64,000 nt of DNA, from positions 44,707-108,706 of the forward strand of contig REGQ01000020.1 in assembly GCA_004134985.1 (NCBI GenBank), written 5' to 3'. The DNA comes from Paenibacillaceae bacterium. Its GTDB lineage: Bacteria > Bacillota > Bacilli > Paenibacillales > Paenibacillaceae. This document shows, one piece after another, positions 9,004-17,220 of this stretch. A program made the translations under genes and the position numbers. How positions within the stretch are numbered: position 1 is the first letter of the stretch; each line of letters begins with the position of its first letter. Below the pieces are notes generated by a model. That model was not told the origin of the DNA and searched no databases. It saw only the letters and a program-made list of their open reading frames with translations.

Positions 9004-10320
9004 ATGGGTTATTTATGCAAAAATTTGCGTCCAAATGTATTGATTTTACGGATTACTATGCTGGCGCTGGTAAGCAGCCTGTTGGTGTCTTGTAGTGGTA
9101 CAGCCAAAGAAAAGGAACCTGTCACGCTCAGAGTCATGGCAACGGATGAGTATTCCTTTCATGCGAGTCCCAGCACGGCGGATTTTGCCGCTCAGTTTAC
9201 TGATATTACGCTGGAACCCGCCATATTTGATGATCGATTTGCTGCAAGTTATGCTGAAACAGAGAAGGCCATTGCCCAGCTGATGCCGGATGTAATTCGC
9301 GTTCCCCCAGGCCTATATCGGAAGCTGGCGGAGGAAGGCAAGCTTGTTGACCTGGATGCACTCATCAGAAAGGATCATTACCCCATCGACAAGATGGTTC
9401 CCTCATTAATTGACTATACACGCGCACAAGGAGACGGAAGATTGTATGGCATACCTGGGTGGTTTAATTCCAAAGCCCTTTACTACAATAAGGATTTATT
9501 CAACAGATACCAAATTCCTTATCCCGAGGACCAGATGACTTGGGAGGATGTTATTTTGCTTGCACAGCGTTTTCCTGAAGGAGAGGGAGAGGAAGAAAGC
9601 TATGGCTTCCATACCAGTGGATATTTGTACGGCGAAGGTGTTTTTATACTCGTTATGGCGGAGACAATGGATCTCTCTTATTTAGATACAGACGGCAATC
9701 AAGTGACGATAAATAATGATGAATGGAGGCAGCTGTTCGAGACAGCATTATCAGGTATTCGATCCGGCAAGGTAGTCATTCAGGCAGAGCTTGCTCCCGA
9801 GAAATTTGTTGCGGGCAAAGCAGCGATGAATGTAAGCTATCCCTTCATGGCGCAAAAGCTGGACAATCCGGAATATGATCAGGAGCGTCTTAAGGACAGA
9901 GTCATGTTTGATTGGGGTATCGTTACTGCTCCGGTAAATCCGAAGTCGCCTGAAAACGGGGGATGGGAGGTTGAAATGATTTATGCGATAAACAGCAATT
10001 CCGCCAATGTCGAAGCTGCTTGGGAATATATTAAATTCATTAAAAGCGAGGACAGATCGAGTCCTGGGGAATCGATCTGGGCAGCCCAGATGCAGGAAAT
10101 CGGCGGACGGAGTCTGGAGCCCTTCTATAAATTGCCGCCCAAAATGCATAAAAGAGAATATCCTACCGTACCCGGCACTTTTCATGAGGAGCTTCCGATG
10201 ATCATCCAAAAGCATTTTGCCGCTATAGTAGGTGATGAGATATCGGTTGATGATGCACTGAATGCCATAGAGGAGGAAGCTCAACTGCTCCTGTATCAAA
10301 CGAAAGCAGAGCAGCAGTAA
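9004..10320 (+). CDS. extracellular solute-binding lipoprotein in arabinose region
   Basis: Lipoprotein of the family 1 solute-binding group, 438 residues. The ATG follows AGGGGAGGG. A signal peptide ends in the lipobox LLVSC, with the cysteine near residue 30. The mature region contains YGIPGWFNSKALYYNKDLF, the motif seen in sugar-binding proteins that grip the ligand between two lobes. It is divergent from araD and convergent with araR, so arabinose or arabino-oligosaccharide is a reasonable guess for the ligand. Unusually, no permease gene follows; either the permeases lie elsewhere or the protein acts as a sensor partner. Confidence 0.88.
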   Translation: MGYLCKNLRPNVLILRITMLALVSSLLVSCSGTAKEKEPVTLRVMATDEYSFHASPSTADFAAQFTDITLEPAIFDDRFAASYAETEKAIAQLMPDVIRVPPGLYRKLAEEGKLVDLDALIRKDHYPIDKMVPSLIDYTRAQGDGRLYGIPGWFNSKALYYNKDLFNRYQIPYPEDQMTWEDVILLAQRFPEGEGEEESYGFHTSGYLYGEGVFILVMAETMDLSYLDTDGNQVTINNDEWRQLFETALSGIRSGKVVIQAELAPEKFVAGKAAMNVSYPFMAQKLDNPEYDQERLKDRVMFDWGIVTAPVNPKSPENGGWEVEMIYAINSNSANVEAAWEYIKFIKSEDRSSPGESIWAAQMQEIGGRSLEPFYKLPPKMHKREYPTVPGTFHEELPMIIQKHFAAIVGDEISVDDALNAIEEEAQLLLYQTKAEQQ

Positions 10321-10365
10321 GCCACGCAAGGGAAGCAGCTTGCTAGGCGCAGGCACATGCTGCAA

Positions 10366-10395
10366 CAAGACGTCCTGATTACAGCGGACGTCTTG
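10366..10395. terminator. inverted repeat between convergent genes (possible terminator)
   Basis: CAAGACGTCC pairs perfectly with GGACGTCTTG around a 10-nt loop. The right arm contains the last codons of araR. Neither side has a clear T-run, so it may be a weak bidirectional terminator. Confidence 0.4.
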
Positions 10396-11491
10396 TCGAT
10401 TCCCGCAGTACAAGCTCCGGTTCATAAATAACATCGGACACCGAGGGGCGTCTCCCTTCTGCACGCGCTTCGATCATTTCAAGCAGCATCTTGACTGCCC
10501 GCTCCCCCATATCCGATTTGGGATGCGTCATCGTCGTAAGCTTCACCTCGGTTGCGACCGCCAGATTGGAATCATCAAATCCGACGATTGAAATATGCGC
10601 AGGGATTTCAAGCTGCCTGGAGCGAATGATATCAAGCAGTTTTACGGCAAGCTCGTCATTGTAACAGACAACGGCTGTCGGTCGAACCGTATCCTCCTGG
10701 TCAAGCAACGCGGCGAACAACTGCTGCGGCTTGTGCTCCTTTTCCTCGGTTGTATAACAAATGAGGCATTCCGGGTCCAGCACAAGCTGGTGCTCGCGAT
10801 GGGCTCTGCGGAAACCGCGCATGCGATGCACGCCTTGGTAATCGTCGGTTTTAAACAAGCCAACGATTTTGCGATGCCCGAGCTGAATAAGATGGTCCGC
10901 GGCGCCATACCCGCCCGCCTCGTCATCCAGTTTCAGACAAGGAGCATCAACGTCACTGTATCGTTCATTCATCATAACGTAAGGAATTCCCTTGGCCTCA
11001 AGCGCCAGAAAAAACTTGTAATTCGGGTTGCCCTCCGCGCTTTTGGTCGGTTCTATCAATAAACCGTCCAGCGGCTGAATCAGCATCGATGCGAGGCTTT
11101 CCCGCTCCTTCTCCTTCTCATTGTCCGTACTGGCCAGGAGCAGTCGCGTCCCGCTCGCGCGCAGCGCAGACTCCACTCCGCGTACAATTGTCGGAAATAT
11201 ATAATCGGAAATATAGGTCGTGATAAGCCCAACCGTTATGCCATGGGATGAGCTGCTACGTTCTGGTGCTTGCCCGTTTGATACGAATGTCCCTTTTCCC
11301 TGCAGCCTGTATAAATATCCTTCCTGCTCCAGTTCCCCAAACGCTTGTCTGACCGTCTGGCGGCTCATCGAAAACCGTACGGCGACTTCATTCTCGGAGG
11401 GGAGACGATCATGGGGACCAAACTGCGCTGAGGCGATCCAGGACATAATCTCCTGTTTCAGCTGTTTGTACTTTGGTTCGTTTTCACTCAC
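10379..11491 (-). CDS. araR: arabinose operon repressor AraR
   Basis: Transcriptional repressor with an N-terminal GntR-type winged helix (about 1-70: LPSENEVAVRFSMSRQTVRQ, then LYRLQGKGTFV) fused to a C-terminal LacI-type periplasmic-binding domain (about 85-365: VGLITTYISDYIFPTIVRGV, SIVGFDDSNLA). This GntR-LacI fusion and 370-residue length are diagnostic of AraR, which releases DNA when L-arabinose binds. Its operator is visible at the araD promoter. The start is GTG after AGAGG. Its C-terminal codons form one arm of an inverted repeat shared with the converging gene. Confidence 0.93.
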   Translation of the reverse strand: MSENEPKYKQLKQEIMSWIASAQFGPHDRLPSENEVAVRFSMSRQTVRQAFGELEQEGYLYRLQGKGTFVSNGQAPERSSSSHGITVGLITTYISDYIFPTIVRGVESALRASGTRLLLASTDNEKEKERESLASMLIQPLDGLLIEPTKSAEGNPNYKFFLALEAKGIPYVMMNERYSDVDAPCLKLDDEAGGYGAADHLIQLGHRKIVGLFKTDDYQGVHRMRGFRRAHREHQLVLDPECLICYTTEEKEHKPQQLFAALLDQEDTVRPTAVVCYNDELAVKLLDIIRSRQLEIPAHISIVGFDDSNLAVATEVKLTTMTHPKSDMGERAVKMLLEMIEARAEGRRPSVSDVIYEPELVLRESTRRPL

Positions 11492-11778
11492 GACGCTACC
11501 TCTGCTTTACTTAGTATGGTGACAGTATAGCATATCCTGCTCTAATGCAGAATTCCCTGATCTCAAGCCTTCAATCTCCCATCCCGCTATGACACGTCTA
11601 GCCGTTATGCATCTGATAGCTGATAGCTGCTGTCAGTCGAATGACGTCCCTCTTCCCCAGTACTCCCCTTCTTGCAATTAATGGGCGGCTTCCCATGACA
11701 ATTGACGAGTCGCTCCTGTCATGCCACAATAATATGACAAACTTGATGACATTCTTTCCTGAAGGGGATGCTTCTCGC

Positions 11779-12192
11779 ATGCTGATATCAGAAACACTTC
11801 GCACGTCGCGCAGAGATGAAATGATTGATATTACAAGAGCCGTATCGGCAGTAATTGCCCGGGCAGGGGTCGTGAACGGGCTGGCTGTCGTGTATTGCCC
11901 GCATACAACAGCTGGTATAACAATTCAAGAAAACGCCGACCCTGATGTCAAGCACGACATCCTGATGCGGCTGGATGAAGTTTACCCATGGAATCACCCG
12001 AAGTATCGGCATGCCGAAGGCAACACTGCCTCCCATTTAAAAGCACTGACAACCGGCAGCTCGCAAACCATCATTATCCGGGATGGCAGACCGCTGCTTG
12101 GCAGATGGCAAGACATTTACTTCTGTGAATTTGATGGCCCGCGCCACCGTGAGTATTATATTCAACTGATGACAACTTCCGATTCCGATTGA
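11779..12192 (+). CDS. YjbQ/UPF0047-family protein
   Basis: A 137-residue protein of the YjbQ (UPF0047) family. Members form small trimers, and some have been reported to have weak thiamine-phosphate synthase activity, so the true role is open. The conserved block [14 protein letters not shown] (about residues 42-55) carries the invariant His, and a second conserved region HHxx-like [12 protein letters not shown] and [17 protein letters not shown] follow. I chose the ATG giving [10 protein letters not shown] because the family starts there and GAAGGGG precedes it; 46 extra in-frame codons upstream have no family similarity. Confidence 0.9.
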   Translation: MLISETLRTSRRDEMIDITRAVSAVIARAGVVNGLAVVYCPHTTAGITIQENADPDVKHDILMRLDEVYPWNHPKYRHAEGNTASHLKALTTGSSQTIIIRDGRPLLGRWQDIYFCEFDGPRHREYYIQLMTTSDSD

Positions 12193-12278
12193 ACGCACAA
12201 ACTTCAATAAACATGAGAATGTCCAATAAAGGCAGCAGAATGTTTTTGGATAGCGTGGGTATATTGGGGCGAAATACC

Positions 12279-12405
12279 GATGTATGATTAATGAACGAAT
12301 GATTAGAATGTAATACGGATGTTGGATGATAAGTAGTTGGTTAAACACTATATCGATGTTGGATGATGGTTAGATGATTCGAACGTCATAAGGATGTTGG
12401 TTGAT
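12279..12405. repeat. short tandem array, about 38-bp period, upstream of map
   Basis: The 13-mer GATGTTGGATGAT occurs at 12318 and 12355, with a one-mismatch copy at 12393 and a shortened copy at 12279, spaced 39, 37 and 38 bp. A longer 27-bp stretch at 12299 recurs at 12374 with four changes. It ends about 40 bp before the map start codon, so it may lie in the map leader. Confidence 0.65.
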
Positions 12406-12447
12406 AGTGCATATAACGATGATGAAACAGAATTTGGAGGATGACAA

Positions 12448-13191
12448 ATGACCGCAGGAACACAGCAGGATATCGAGCATTTGAAGGAAATTGGCAAAAT
12501 TGTAGCTCTGACCTTGAATGAAATGAAGCAGCAGGCCAAGATCGGCATGACCACTAAAGAGCTTGACGAAATTGGCGCTCGCATACTGGAAAGTCATGGC
12601 GCAGTTTCCGCGCCGAAAAAAACATTCAACTTTCCAGGCCATACCTGTATCAGCGTTAACGATGAAGTTGCCCACGGCATACCAGGGAGCCGTAAACTTG
12701 CTGCTGGCGATCTGATTAACATAGATGTATGCGCAGAAAAGGACGGCTATGTTGCCGATACCGGCCATTCCTTTCAACTGCCGCCCTACAACGATGAGCT
12801 GATCCGTCTTTGCAATTATACCCACCAAACAATGATGAAAGTTATTTCCTCATTGAAGCATGGGGTGCGCATCAATGAAATCGGCAAGATCATCCAGCAT
12901 GAAGCCCAGCAAGGCGGCTACAAAGTGATCAGCGATTTATGCAGCCACGGCGTGGGAAGAGCAATCCACGAATGGCCGCAAATCGAACCGGTCTATAACA
13001 AACACGACAAACGGATGCTGAAAGAAGGACTGGTCATCACAATTGAACCGTTCCTTTCAACCGGCGCCGACTACGTGGTTCAACAGCCCGATGGCTGGAC
13101 ATTGTGCAGTCCAGACCGCAGCTTTGCCGCGCAGCACGAGCATACCATTATTATTACGCGAGACAAGCCAATTATTTTGACAGTGGCATAA
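12448..13191 (+). CDS. map: type I methionine aminopeptidase
   Basis: Cytoplasmic metalloenzyme that removes the N-terminal methionine from new proteins. The five metal ligands of the pita-bread fold are present: Asp93 (INIDVCAE), Asp104 (ADTGHS), His167 (CSHGVGRAIHE), Glu200 (ITIEPF) and Glu231 (QHEHTI). Length 247 is usual for type Ia. The ATG follows TTTGGAGGATG. It stands alone, away from the ribosomal-protein cluster where the housekeeping map normally lies, so it is probably a second, YflG-like copy. Both flanks carry tandem repeats. Confidence 0.94.
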   Translation: MTAGTQQDIEHLKEIGKIVALTLNEMKQQAKIGMTTKELDEIGARILESHGAVSAPKKTFNFPGHTCISVNDEVAHGIPGSRKLAAGDLINIDVCAEKDGYVADTGHSFQLPPYNDELIRLCNYTHQTMMKVISSLKHGVRINEIGKIIQHEAQQGGYKVISDLCSHGVGRAIHEWPQIEPVYNKHDKRMLKEGLVITIEPFLSTGADYVVQQPDGWTLCSPDRSFAAQHEHTIIITRDKPIILTVA

Positions 13192-13201
13192 TTTGCAGGC
13201 T

Positions 13202-13339
13202 CAGCATTGACAGAAACGCATGTGAACTCAAGCAATATTAGCGCTGACAGATACGCGACCGGACTCAAGCTACATTAGCGCTGACAGATACGCGAGCGGA
13301 CTCTAGCTACACTAGCGCTGACAGATACGCGAGCGGACA
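13202..13339. repeat. 37-bp tandem repeat, 3.7 copies
   Basis: Units begin at 13202 (degenerate), 13239, 13276 and 13313, exactly 37 bp apart. The last three share TAGCGCTGACAGATACGCGA with only a few changes in the rest. It directly follows map and runs into the 50-bp phased repeat block. There are no unique spacers, so it is not a CRISPR array. Confidence 0.8.
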
Positions 13340-13512
13340 GACGTTCCGCTATTTGCCTAAAATCGCCTCAAATACAATTTTCACGGCCACACGTTCCGCT
13401 ATTGGTCCGAAAAGCCGTGCAAATGGCTACTTTTTATACTAATAACGGATCTGGTGTCCGCCAAAGTTGCCATTTCCCCTGTTCTGAGCGAAATAGCGGA
13501 ACCTGTGTCCTC
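13331..13512. repeat. 50-bp phased repeat block (copy A)
   Basis: ACGTTCCGCTATT occurs at 13341 and 13391; AATAACGGATCTGGTGTCCG begins at 13441 and AATAGCGGAACCTGTGTCC near 13492. All four cores are 50 bp apart, and the pair on the left is inverted relative to the pair on the right. The whole block recurs in inverse orientation at about 51960-52222. From 13513 to 13747 I see only short AT-rich repeats of CTAATCGACTAG type and no gene. Confidence 0.8.
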
Positions 13513-13747
13513 TTAGCTAAAGGATACGGCTAATCCAACTAATACGGCTGGCTAAATCTATTAAATCGACTAGCTAATCGACTAGTTAATTCGATTAACG
13601 AAACTGACTTAGCTAATTCGGCCAACCCGGCAATTATGGCACGCAAAATGGCTGCCCCGTCTTGCCGATCGCTGCCCGCCCATTAGGACGGGGGCCATCA
13701 ACAAGAATGGGCAGCCCGCACTTACCCGTCCTTCCCGCTCTTCTTAA

Positions 13748-14297
13748 ATCTCCCGGCTGCAGCAGTTGGTCGACGATGCCGCCCAGGCCTTTCCTTCCAT
13801 AATTGGGGTAACTCATGCTAATGCAGCGAGAAATGCAGCTCTCGCTAAATATCCTAATGACGCAATGATGCGAGATGCCTATCGTCATTTTACTTGGAAC
13901 TATCTGTCAACTAAAGATGTGGGAGCCTTAAAAACTAGAACTGCTACTATCAATCATGAATGGGGAATAACTATTCTAAGCCCTATTACAAATTACTTCA
14001 ATAACAGGTATAGTTATTATGTAGGGCAAAATTCAAGCGCACCTGGGTATAATGCATTTATTGACACAACGGTTTATATTCCAAGTTTCAAGTTACAAAT
14101 GATCCTTTTGTGTAAAGGAAACATTAATACGTTCAGAGCTTTTTTTGACGATGCAAACATAATGGATTTTCATAATAATGTTTATGGAAGAGCATATGCT
14201 GCTAGTCATCCATCAGGATAAGAGAGCGCTTAGTGAAAATAGTGTTACGAACTGGAATTATACTTACGTTTGGCAAAATGATTGGTGGACTGAATAA
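13748..14297 (+). pseudogene. DUF6973-like protein, 5'-truncated and frameshifted
   Basis: An open frame from 13748 (TTG possible at 13766, no ATG or ribosome site) encodes MRDAYRHFTWNYLS, INHEWG and NIMDFHNNVYGR. This His/Asp/Asn pattern resembles the DUF6973 domain found at the ends of larger secreted or toxin-like proteins. The frame stops at 14221, but deleting one G near 14216 lets it continue as DKRALSENS...YVWQNDWWTE to a stop at 14295-14297, so the natural C-terminus seems to have been cut by a one-base insertion. The N-terminal part of the parent protein is missing, being replaced by repeats. The sequence is more AT-rich than its neighbours. Confidence 0.55.
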
Positions 14298-14341
14298 TAA
14301 TTCAAAAAGTCATATTCAGTTACTATTAAGGTGGTGGGGTA

Positions 14342-14704
14342 ATGATTTACTATATATGGCTAGTCCTCTCCCTAATACTATCCTTGTACGGGACCACTGT
14401 TTACTGGCCCGATTATACACTAGATCATGAATTTATTCTTTTCAATGACTTTGCAACCGTGGTTATTTTCACGCCATCATTGTTTATCTTGAACTCAATA
14501 ATACTTCAAGGAGCTTTTTTTTTAACACACAATCTTTTAAAAATTTCCCTCCCTCTCGCTGCTTATATTGCTAGTGCTGTATTGTTCTATAAGATTACCG
14601 CAGATTTGTGGCCAAGCGGGATGGTCATTGTTATGATATTTCTTGGTTCATTAGTAGCCTTGCTCCATTTAATAATCTCCGTTGGCATTTGCCGCCGCGG
14701 CTGA
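14342..14704 (+). CDS. small hydrophobic membrane protein, unknown
   Basis: A 120-residue protein with about four predicted membrane helices (near 3-20, 36-56, 66-84 and 92-115), preceded by a GGTGGGG ribosome site. I do not recognise the family. It follows the broken DUF6973-like gene by 45 bp on the same strand, a position where immunity proteins of toxin modules are often found; that link is only a guess. Its last dozen codons run into the serine-recombinase relic on the other strand, so the natural C-terminus may have been replaced at a junction near 14695. Confidence 0.5.
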   Translation: MIYYIWLVLSLILSLYGTTVYWPDYTLDHEFILFNDFATVVIFTPSLFILNSIILQGAFFLTHNLLKISLPLAAYIASAVLFYKITADLWPSGMVIVMIFLGSLVALLHLIISVGICRRG

Positions 14705-15118
14705 CGTAATGCCCTCCGCTTGCGCAACCTCAATTCCTTCCGCTTGGCGCTGCCGGTTTTTCTTCCTTTCCTGTTCGGCGACATAGGCCAGCAGGCTCAA
14801 AAATTGATCTTCCATGACTTTCCCAAAATCACCCATACTTTCAAACTTACGAAAATCAAATAATGCTTCATTGTCCAGGCAGACAATGTCGGCATTAAGC
14901 TCCCGTGTAATATATTTCCACTCCGGAATAATTCCGTCATAATCACGGCCTAATCGATCCAATGCATCGAGATAAATCAGATCCCCTTCACGAATCATAT
15001 CGCGCATCACCAAATACCGAGCACGCTTAAAATCCTTCCCACTCGGCTTGTCCACAAAAATAAAACGTTCCTCGACACCCAACTCGCGAAATTTAACCAG
15101 TTGCCGCTCTGGATAAGG
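14669..15118 (-). pseudogene. serine recombinase (resolvase/invertase) remnant
   Basis: The frame reads PERQLVKFRELGVEERFIFVDK, PSGKDFKRARY, GDLIYLDALDRLGRDYDGI and FLSLLAYVAEQERKKNRQRQAEGI, a clear match to the catalytic domain of resolvase/DNA invertase proteins. The first 10-15 codons with the nucleophilic serine are missing (a stop lies just upstream of YTGFPYPERQ). The C-terminus ends right after QAEGI, without the helix-turn-helix domain. It is a dead fragment of a mobile element and marks this region as a former insertion site. Confidence 0.8.
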
Positions 15119-15240
15119 AAATCCAGTGTATCATAAAGCATGCTTTTCGAGACATTAAACTTCTATCGTTAGGCTCCCTTGATGATTGCGTCTAATGGGT
15201 ATAAGCACCAATTACCATTACTATCAGGAGGGATTAAGAA

Positions 15241-15702
15241 TTGAAATCAAAAATTTTGGCATTCTCTGTTCTTGTTATGTTTTTTTTATCAGGACAAGCA
15301 CAAGTCTTGGCTTATGAAAGCAAAATCAAACCTGAAGCGTTCCAGGACATCGGCGTGCACACTATTTTTGATCCAAGCTTTCAATACCTAGATGATGGCT
15401 CAGGAAATTTATCATATTTGGATAATGGCAAAGTCAGTGTTTGGGGGTCAACTTTAGGCACCCGAAGAGTAGATACCATAGGTGTCCAAGTCACTTTACA
15501 GCGTTGGACTGGTATCCAATGGATTGATGTCAACACGGGAACCAATAGTACGTTCTCCAATGCTTCCTATGCTTCTTCAAGTCGAGAGATAACGGTTTCT
15601 CCTGGCTATTATTATCGCGTGAAGTCTAAACATTGGATTTTGTATGGCGACATTCGAGAAGAAGGAACCGTTTATTCTTCCTCATTATTAATTAGCAATT
15701 AG
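15241..15702 (+). CDS. small secreted protein (DUF6147-like)
   Basis: A 153-residue exported protein. It starts with TTG behind CAGGAGGG and has a Sec signal peptide (K residues, then a hydrophobic core at 5-20, cleavage likely after AQVLA). The mature part has DTIGVQVTLQRWTGIQW and SPGYYYRVKSKHW, which recall the DUF6147 family of Firmicute secreted proteins; I hold that name loosely. No enzyme motif is visible. A strong bidirectional terminator follows the stop. Confidence 0.75.
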   Translation: MKSKILAFSVLVMFFLSGQAQVLAYESKIKPEAFQDIGVHTIFDPSFQYLDDGSGNLSYLDNGKVSVWGSTLGTRRVDTIGVQVTLQRWTGIQWIDVNTGTNSTFSNASYASSSREITVSPGYYYRVKSKHWILYGDIREEGTVYSSSLLISN

Positions 15703-15706
15703 AACT

Positions 15707-15734
15707 AAAAAGACAGCGATTCCGCTGTCTTTTT
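15707..15734. terminator. bidirectional rho-independent terminator
   Basis: AAAAAGACAGCG and CGCTGTCTTTTT form a perfect 12-bp stem with loop ATTC between converging genes. A-runs and T-runs serve both directions. Confidence 0.9.
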
Positions 15735-16505
15735 CTATTTCAAGGATGATGCTAATGTTAATAAATCGGCTTCACTGAGCTTTCCGGATATACGAACTAA
15801 AATACGATCTTCTGTTAACCATTCCATATTCAGGTTTCCTTCAATCGGTATCATGAGTATCCCTGCATTGCCATGAATGTAAATATCTTTATACTCGCCC
15901 GCCCCTGCCGACATAGTCGCTTTCAAATCAGCACTTTGCCCTTCAATTTTACGTTGAATTATATTTAGCACTTCACCGTTCATGTTGACATATTCGAGTT
16001 GCGCCTCATTATACTGCTCAGTATCCTTACTCCCAAAAATGCGAACCGCATCCAAATGAAGTTCTTTTGGAATCTCGGATGGAATCATTAAAAGGAAGGA
16101 GACTTTGGCTTGCGCTTCCTCCAAGGTTACAATTTGCATCGGCCCAGTGCCACCATCTGTATTGTCATGATCTGGCGGTGATACGGTAAGAGCATTGGCT
16201 TCGTTCTGCTCCTGTTGTTCATGGAAAAATTCAACGACATCCTCTTTCCACTTTTTAAGCAATGTGCCGATCTGTGAATAAGCTGTAGGAAGAGATTGAT
16301 TTAACGTCAGATTTAAGATAAAAGAAACTACGGCTATAGCGGCACCAATCTTTATTCTTCGTTGCCACAAACGACGGCGCTTTATTTTTCCCAAGCGTTT
16401 CTGGACTCGTTGCCAAGAATCTGTGCTAGCTGGGATTTCGATTCGGTCATGAATCTTCCGCAGAGCATTTCTCAATTCGTCGTCTTGGTCATGTTGTTCT
16501 TTCAT
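15735..16505 (-). CDS. anti-sigma factor-like membrane protein (DUF4367-like)
   Basis: A 256-residue protein with an N-terminal cytoplasmic part of about 50 residues, one membrane helix (IKIGAAIAVVSFILNL, about 50-66) and an extracellular domain. The later part (VSFLLMIPSEIPKELHLDAVRIF, then VNIIQRK-like strands and GNLNMEWLTEDRILVRISG) resembles DUF4367 domains found in partners of ECF sigma factors. Its start overlaps the end of the sigma gene by 17 bases. It most likely holds the sigma factor at the membrane until a signal releases it. Confidence 0.8.
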   Translation of the reverse strand: MKEQHDQDDELRNALRKIHDRIEIPASTDSWQRVQKRLGKIKRRRLWQRRIKIGAAIAVVSFILNLTLNQSLPTAYSQIGTLLKKWKEDVVEFFHEQQEQNEANALTVSPPDHDNTDGGTGPMQIVTLEEAQAKVSFLLMIPSEIPKELHLDAVRIFGSKDTEQYNEAQLEYVNMNGEVLNIIQRKIEGQSADLKATMSAGAGEYKDIYIHGNAGILMIPIEGNLNMEWLTEDRILVRISGKLSEADLLTLASSLK

Positions 16506-17076
16506 TCCATTCTTTGTTCACCCACTTTTTATGAAACTGTTTCAACAGTTTCTTACGTGCGCGGTATAATTTTTGACTTACGGCATATTCCGAAAGACCA
16601 AGCTCGTTTCCTAGCTCTTTATATGACCCTTCCTCAATGTAGAAAAGTGTAATGAGTTCCCGGTAATCTGGACGCAGCTCAGTGATTGCTTGGTGAAGCA
16701 ACTCATTCCGAATTTTGTCTTCCACTTCGTCTTCCAGTTGTAGCAGACTGGTAGCCGAAACCAAAACTTCCTCACTAAGATTGACGTGATCCACGTTCAC
16801 TGTATAACGCTCTTTTTTTGTTTTTCGTAAATAATCCAGCGCGACGTTGCGAGAAACTTGTCTGATCCAAGGCAGCATATTATCCACACGATGTTTCTTT
16901 ATAGAGGAAAGGATTTTAAAAAACGCTTCTTGGATCATATCCTCGGTCAACGGATGGTCCTTCAACAAATAAAATATATCTCTGTATACAAACTTATAAT
17001 AAGAGTCGTATACGCTTGATTGCAGCTCTGGATGCAGCTCAGCAAATTGATACAAGTCATAGCACCATTCCTTCAC
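16489..17076 (-). CDS. ECF RNA polymerase sigma factor
   Basis: A 195-residue sigma-70 family ECF protein. Region 2 is seen at about 25-95 (VYRDIFYLLKD, EDMIQEAFFKILSSI, MLPWIRQVSRNVALDYLR) and region 4 at about 130-180 (ITELRPDYRELITLFYIEEGSYKEL, then LGLSEYAVSQKLYRARKKL). It redirects polymerase to a small regulon and usually to its own promoter. The overlapping downstream gene is its probable anti-sigma factor. The target genes cannot be told from the window. Confidence 0.93.
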   Translation of the reverse strand: MKEWCYDLYQFAELHPELQSSVYDSYYKFVYRDIFYLLKDHPLTEDMIQEAFFKILSSIKKHRVDNMLPWIRQVSRNVALDYLRKTKKERYTVNVDHVNLSEEVLVSATSLLQLEDEVEDKIRNELLHQAITELRPDYRELITLFYIEEGSYKELGNELGLSEYAVSQKLYRARKKLLKQFHKKWVNKEWNERTT

Positions 17077-17165
17077 ATCAGCACCGCTTTCATGTTAGGA
17101 CTATCTTTATTATACGATATTTGGAAGGATTGTGTTGCAATTTGCTGTTATCTGTTGAAACGCGC

Positions 17166-17200
17166 AAAAAAGTTGGCCCGTCATATAAATGACAGGGCCA
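17166..17200 (-). terminator. rho-independent terminator of the lipoprotein gene
   Basis: On the minus strand a GGCCCTGTCAT / ATGACGGGCC stem with a four-base loop is followed by CAAC and six or more T residues, about 20 bp after the lipoprotein stop. Confidence 0.8.
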
Positions 17201-17220
17201 GCCCAAGTTATACAATCTTT

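Noticed and set aside
14342..14704. Calling the membrane protein an immunity protein
   Set aside because: The only support is position beside a toxin-like relic; no immunity family is recognisable, so it is kept as unknown.
14669..15118. Active transposon or invertase system
   Set aside because: The recombinase lacks its catalytic serine region and DNA-binding domain, and no inverted repeats or target duplications were found around it.
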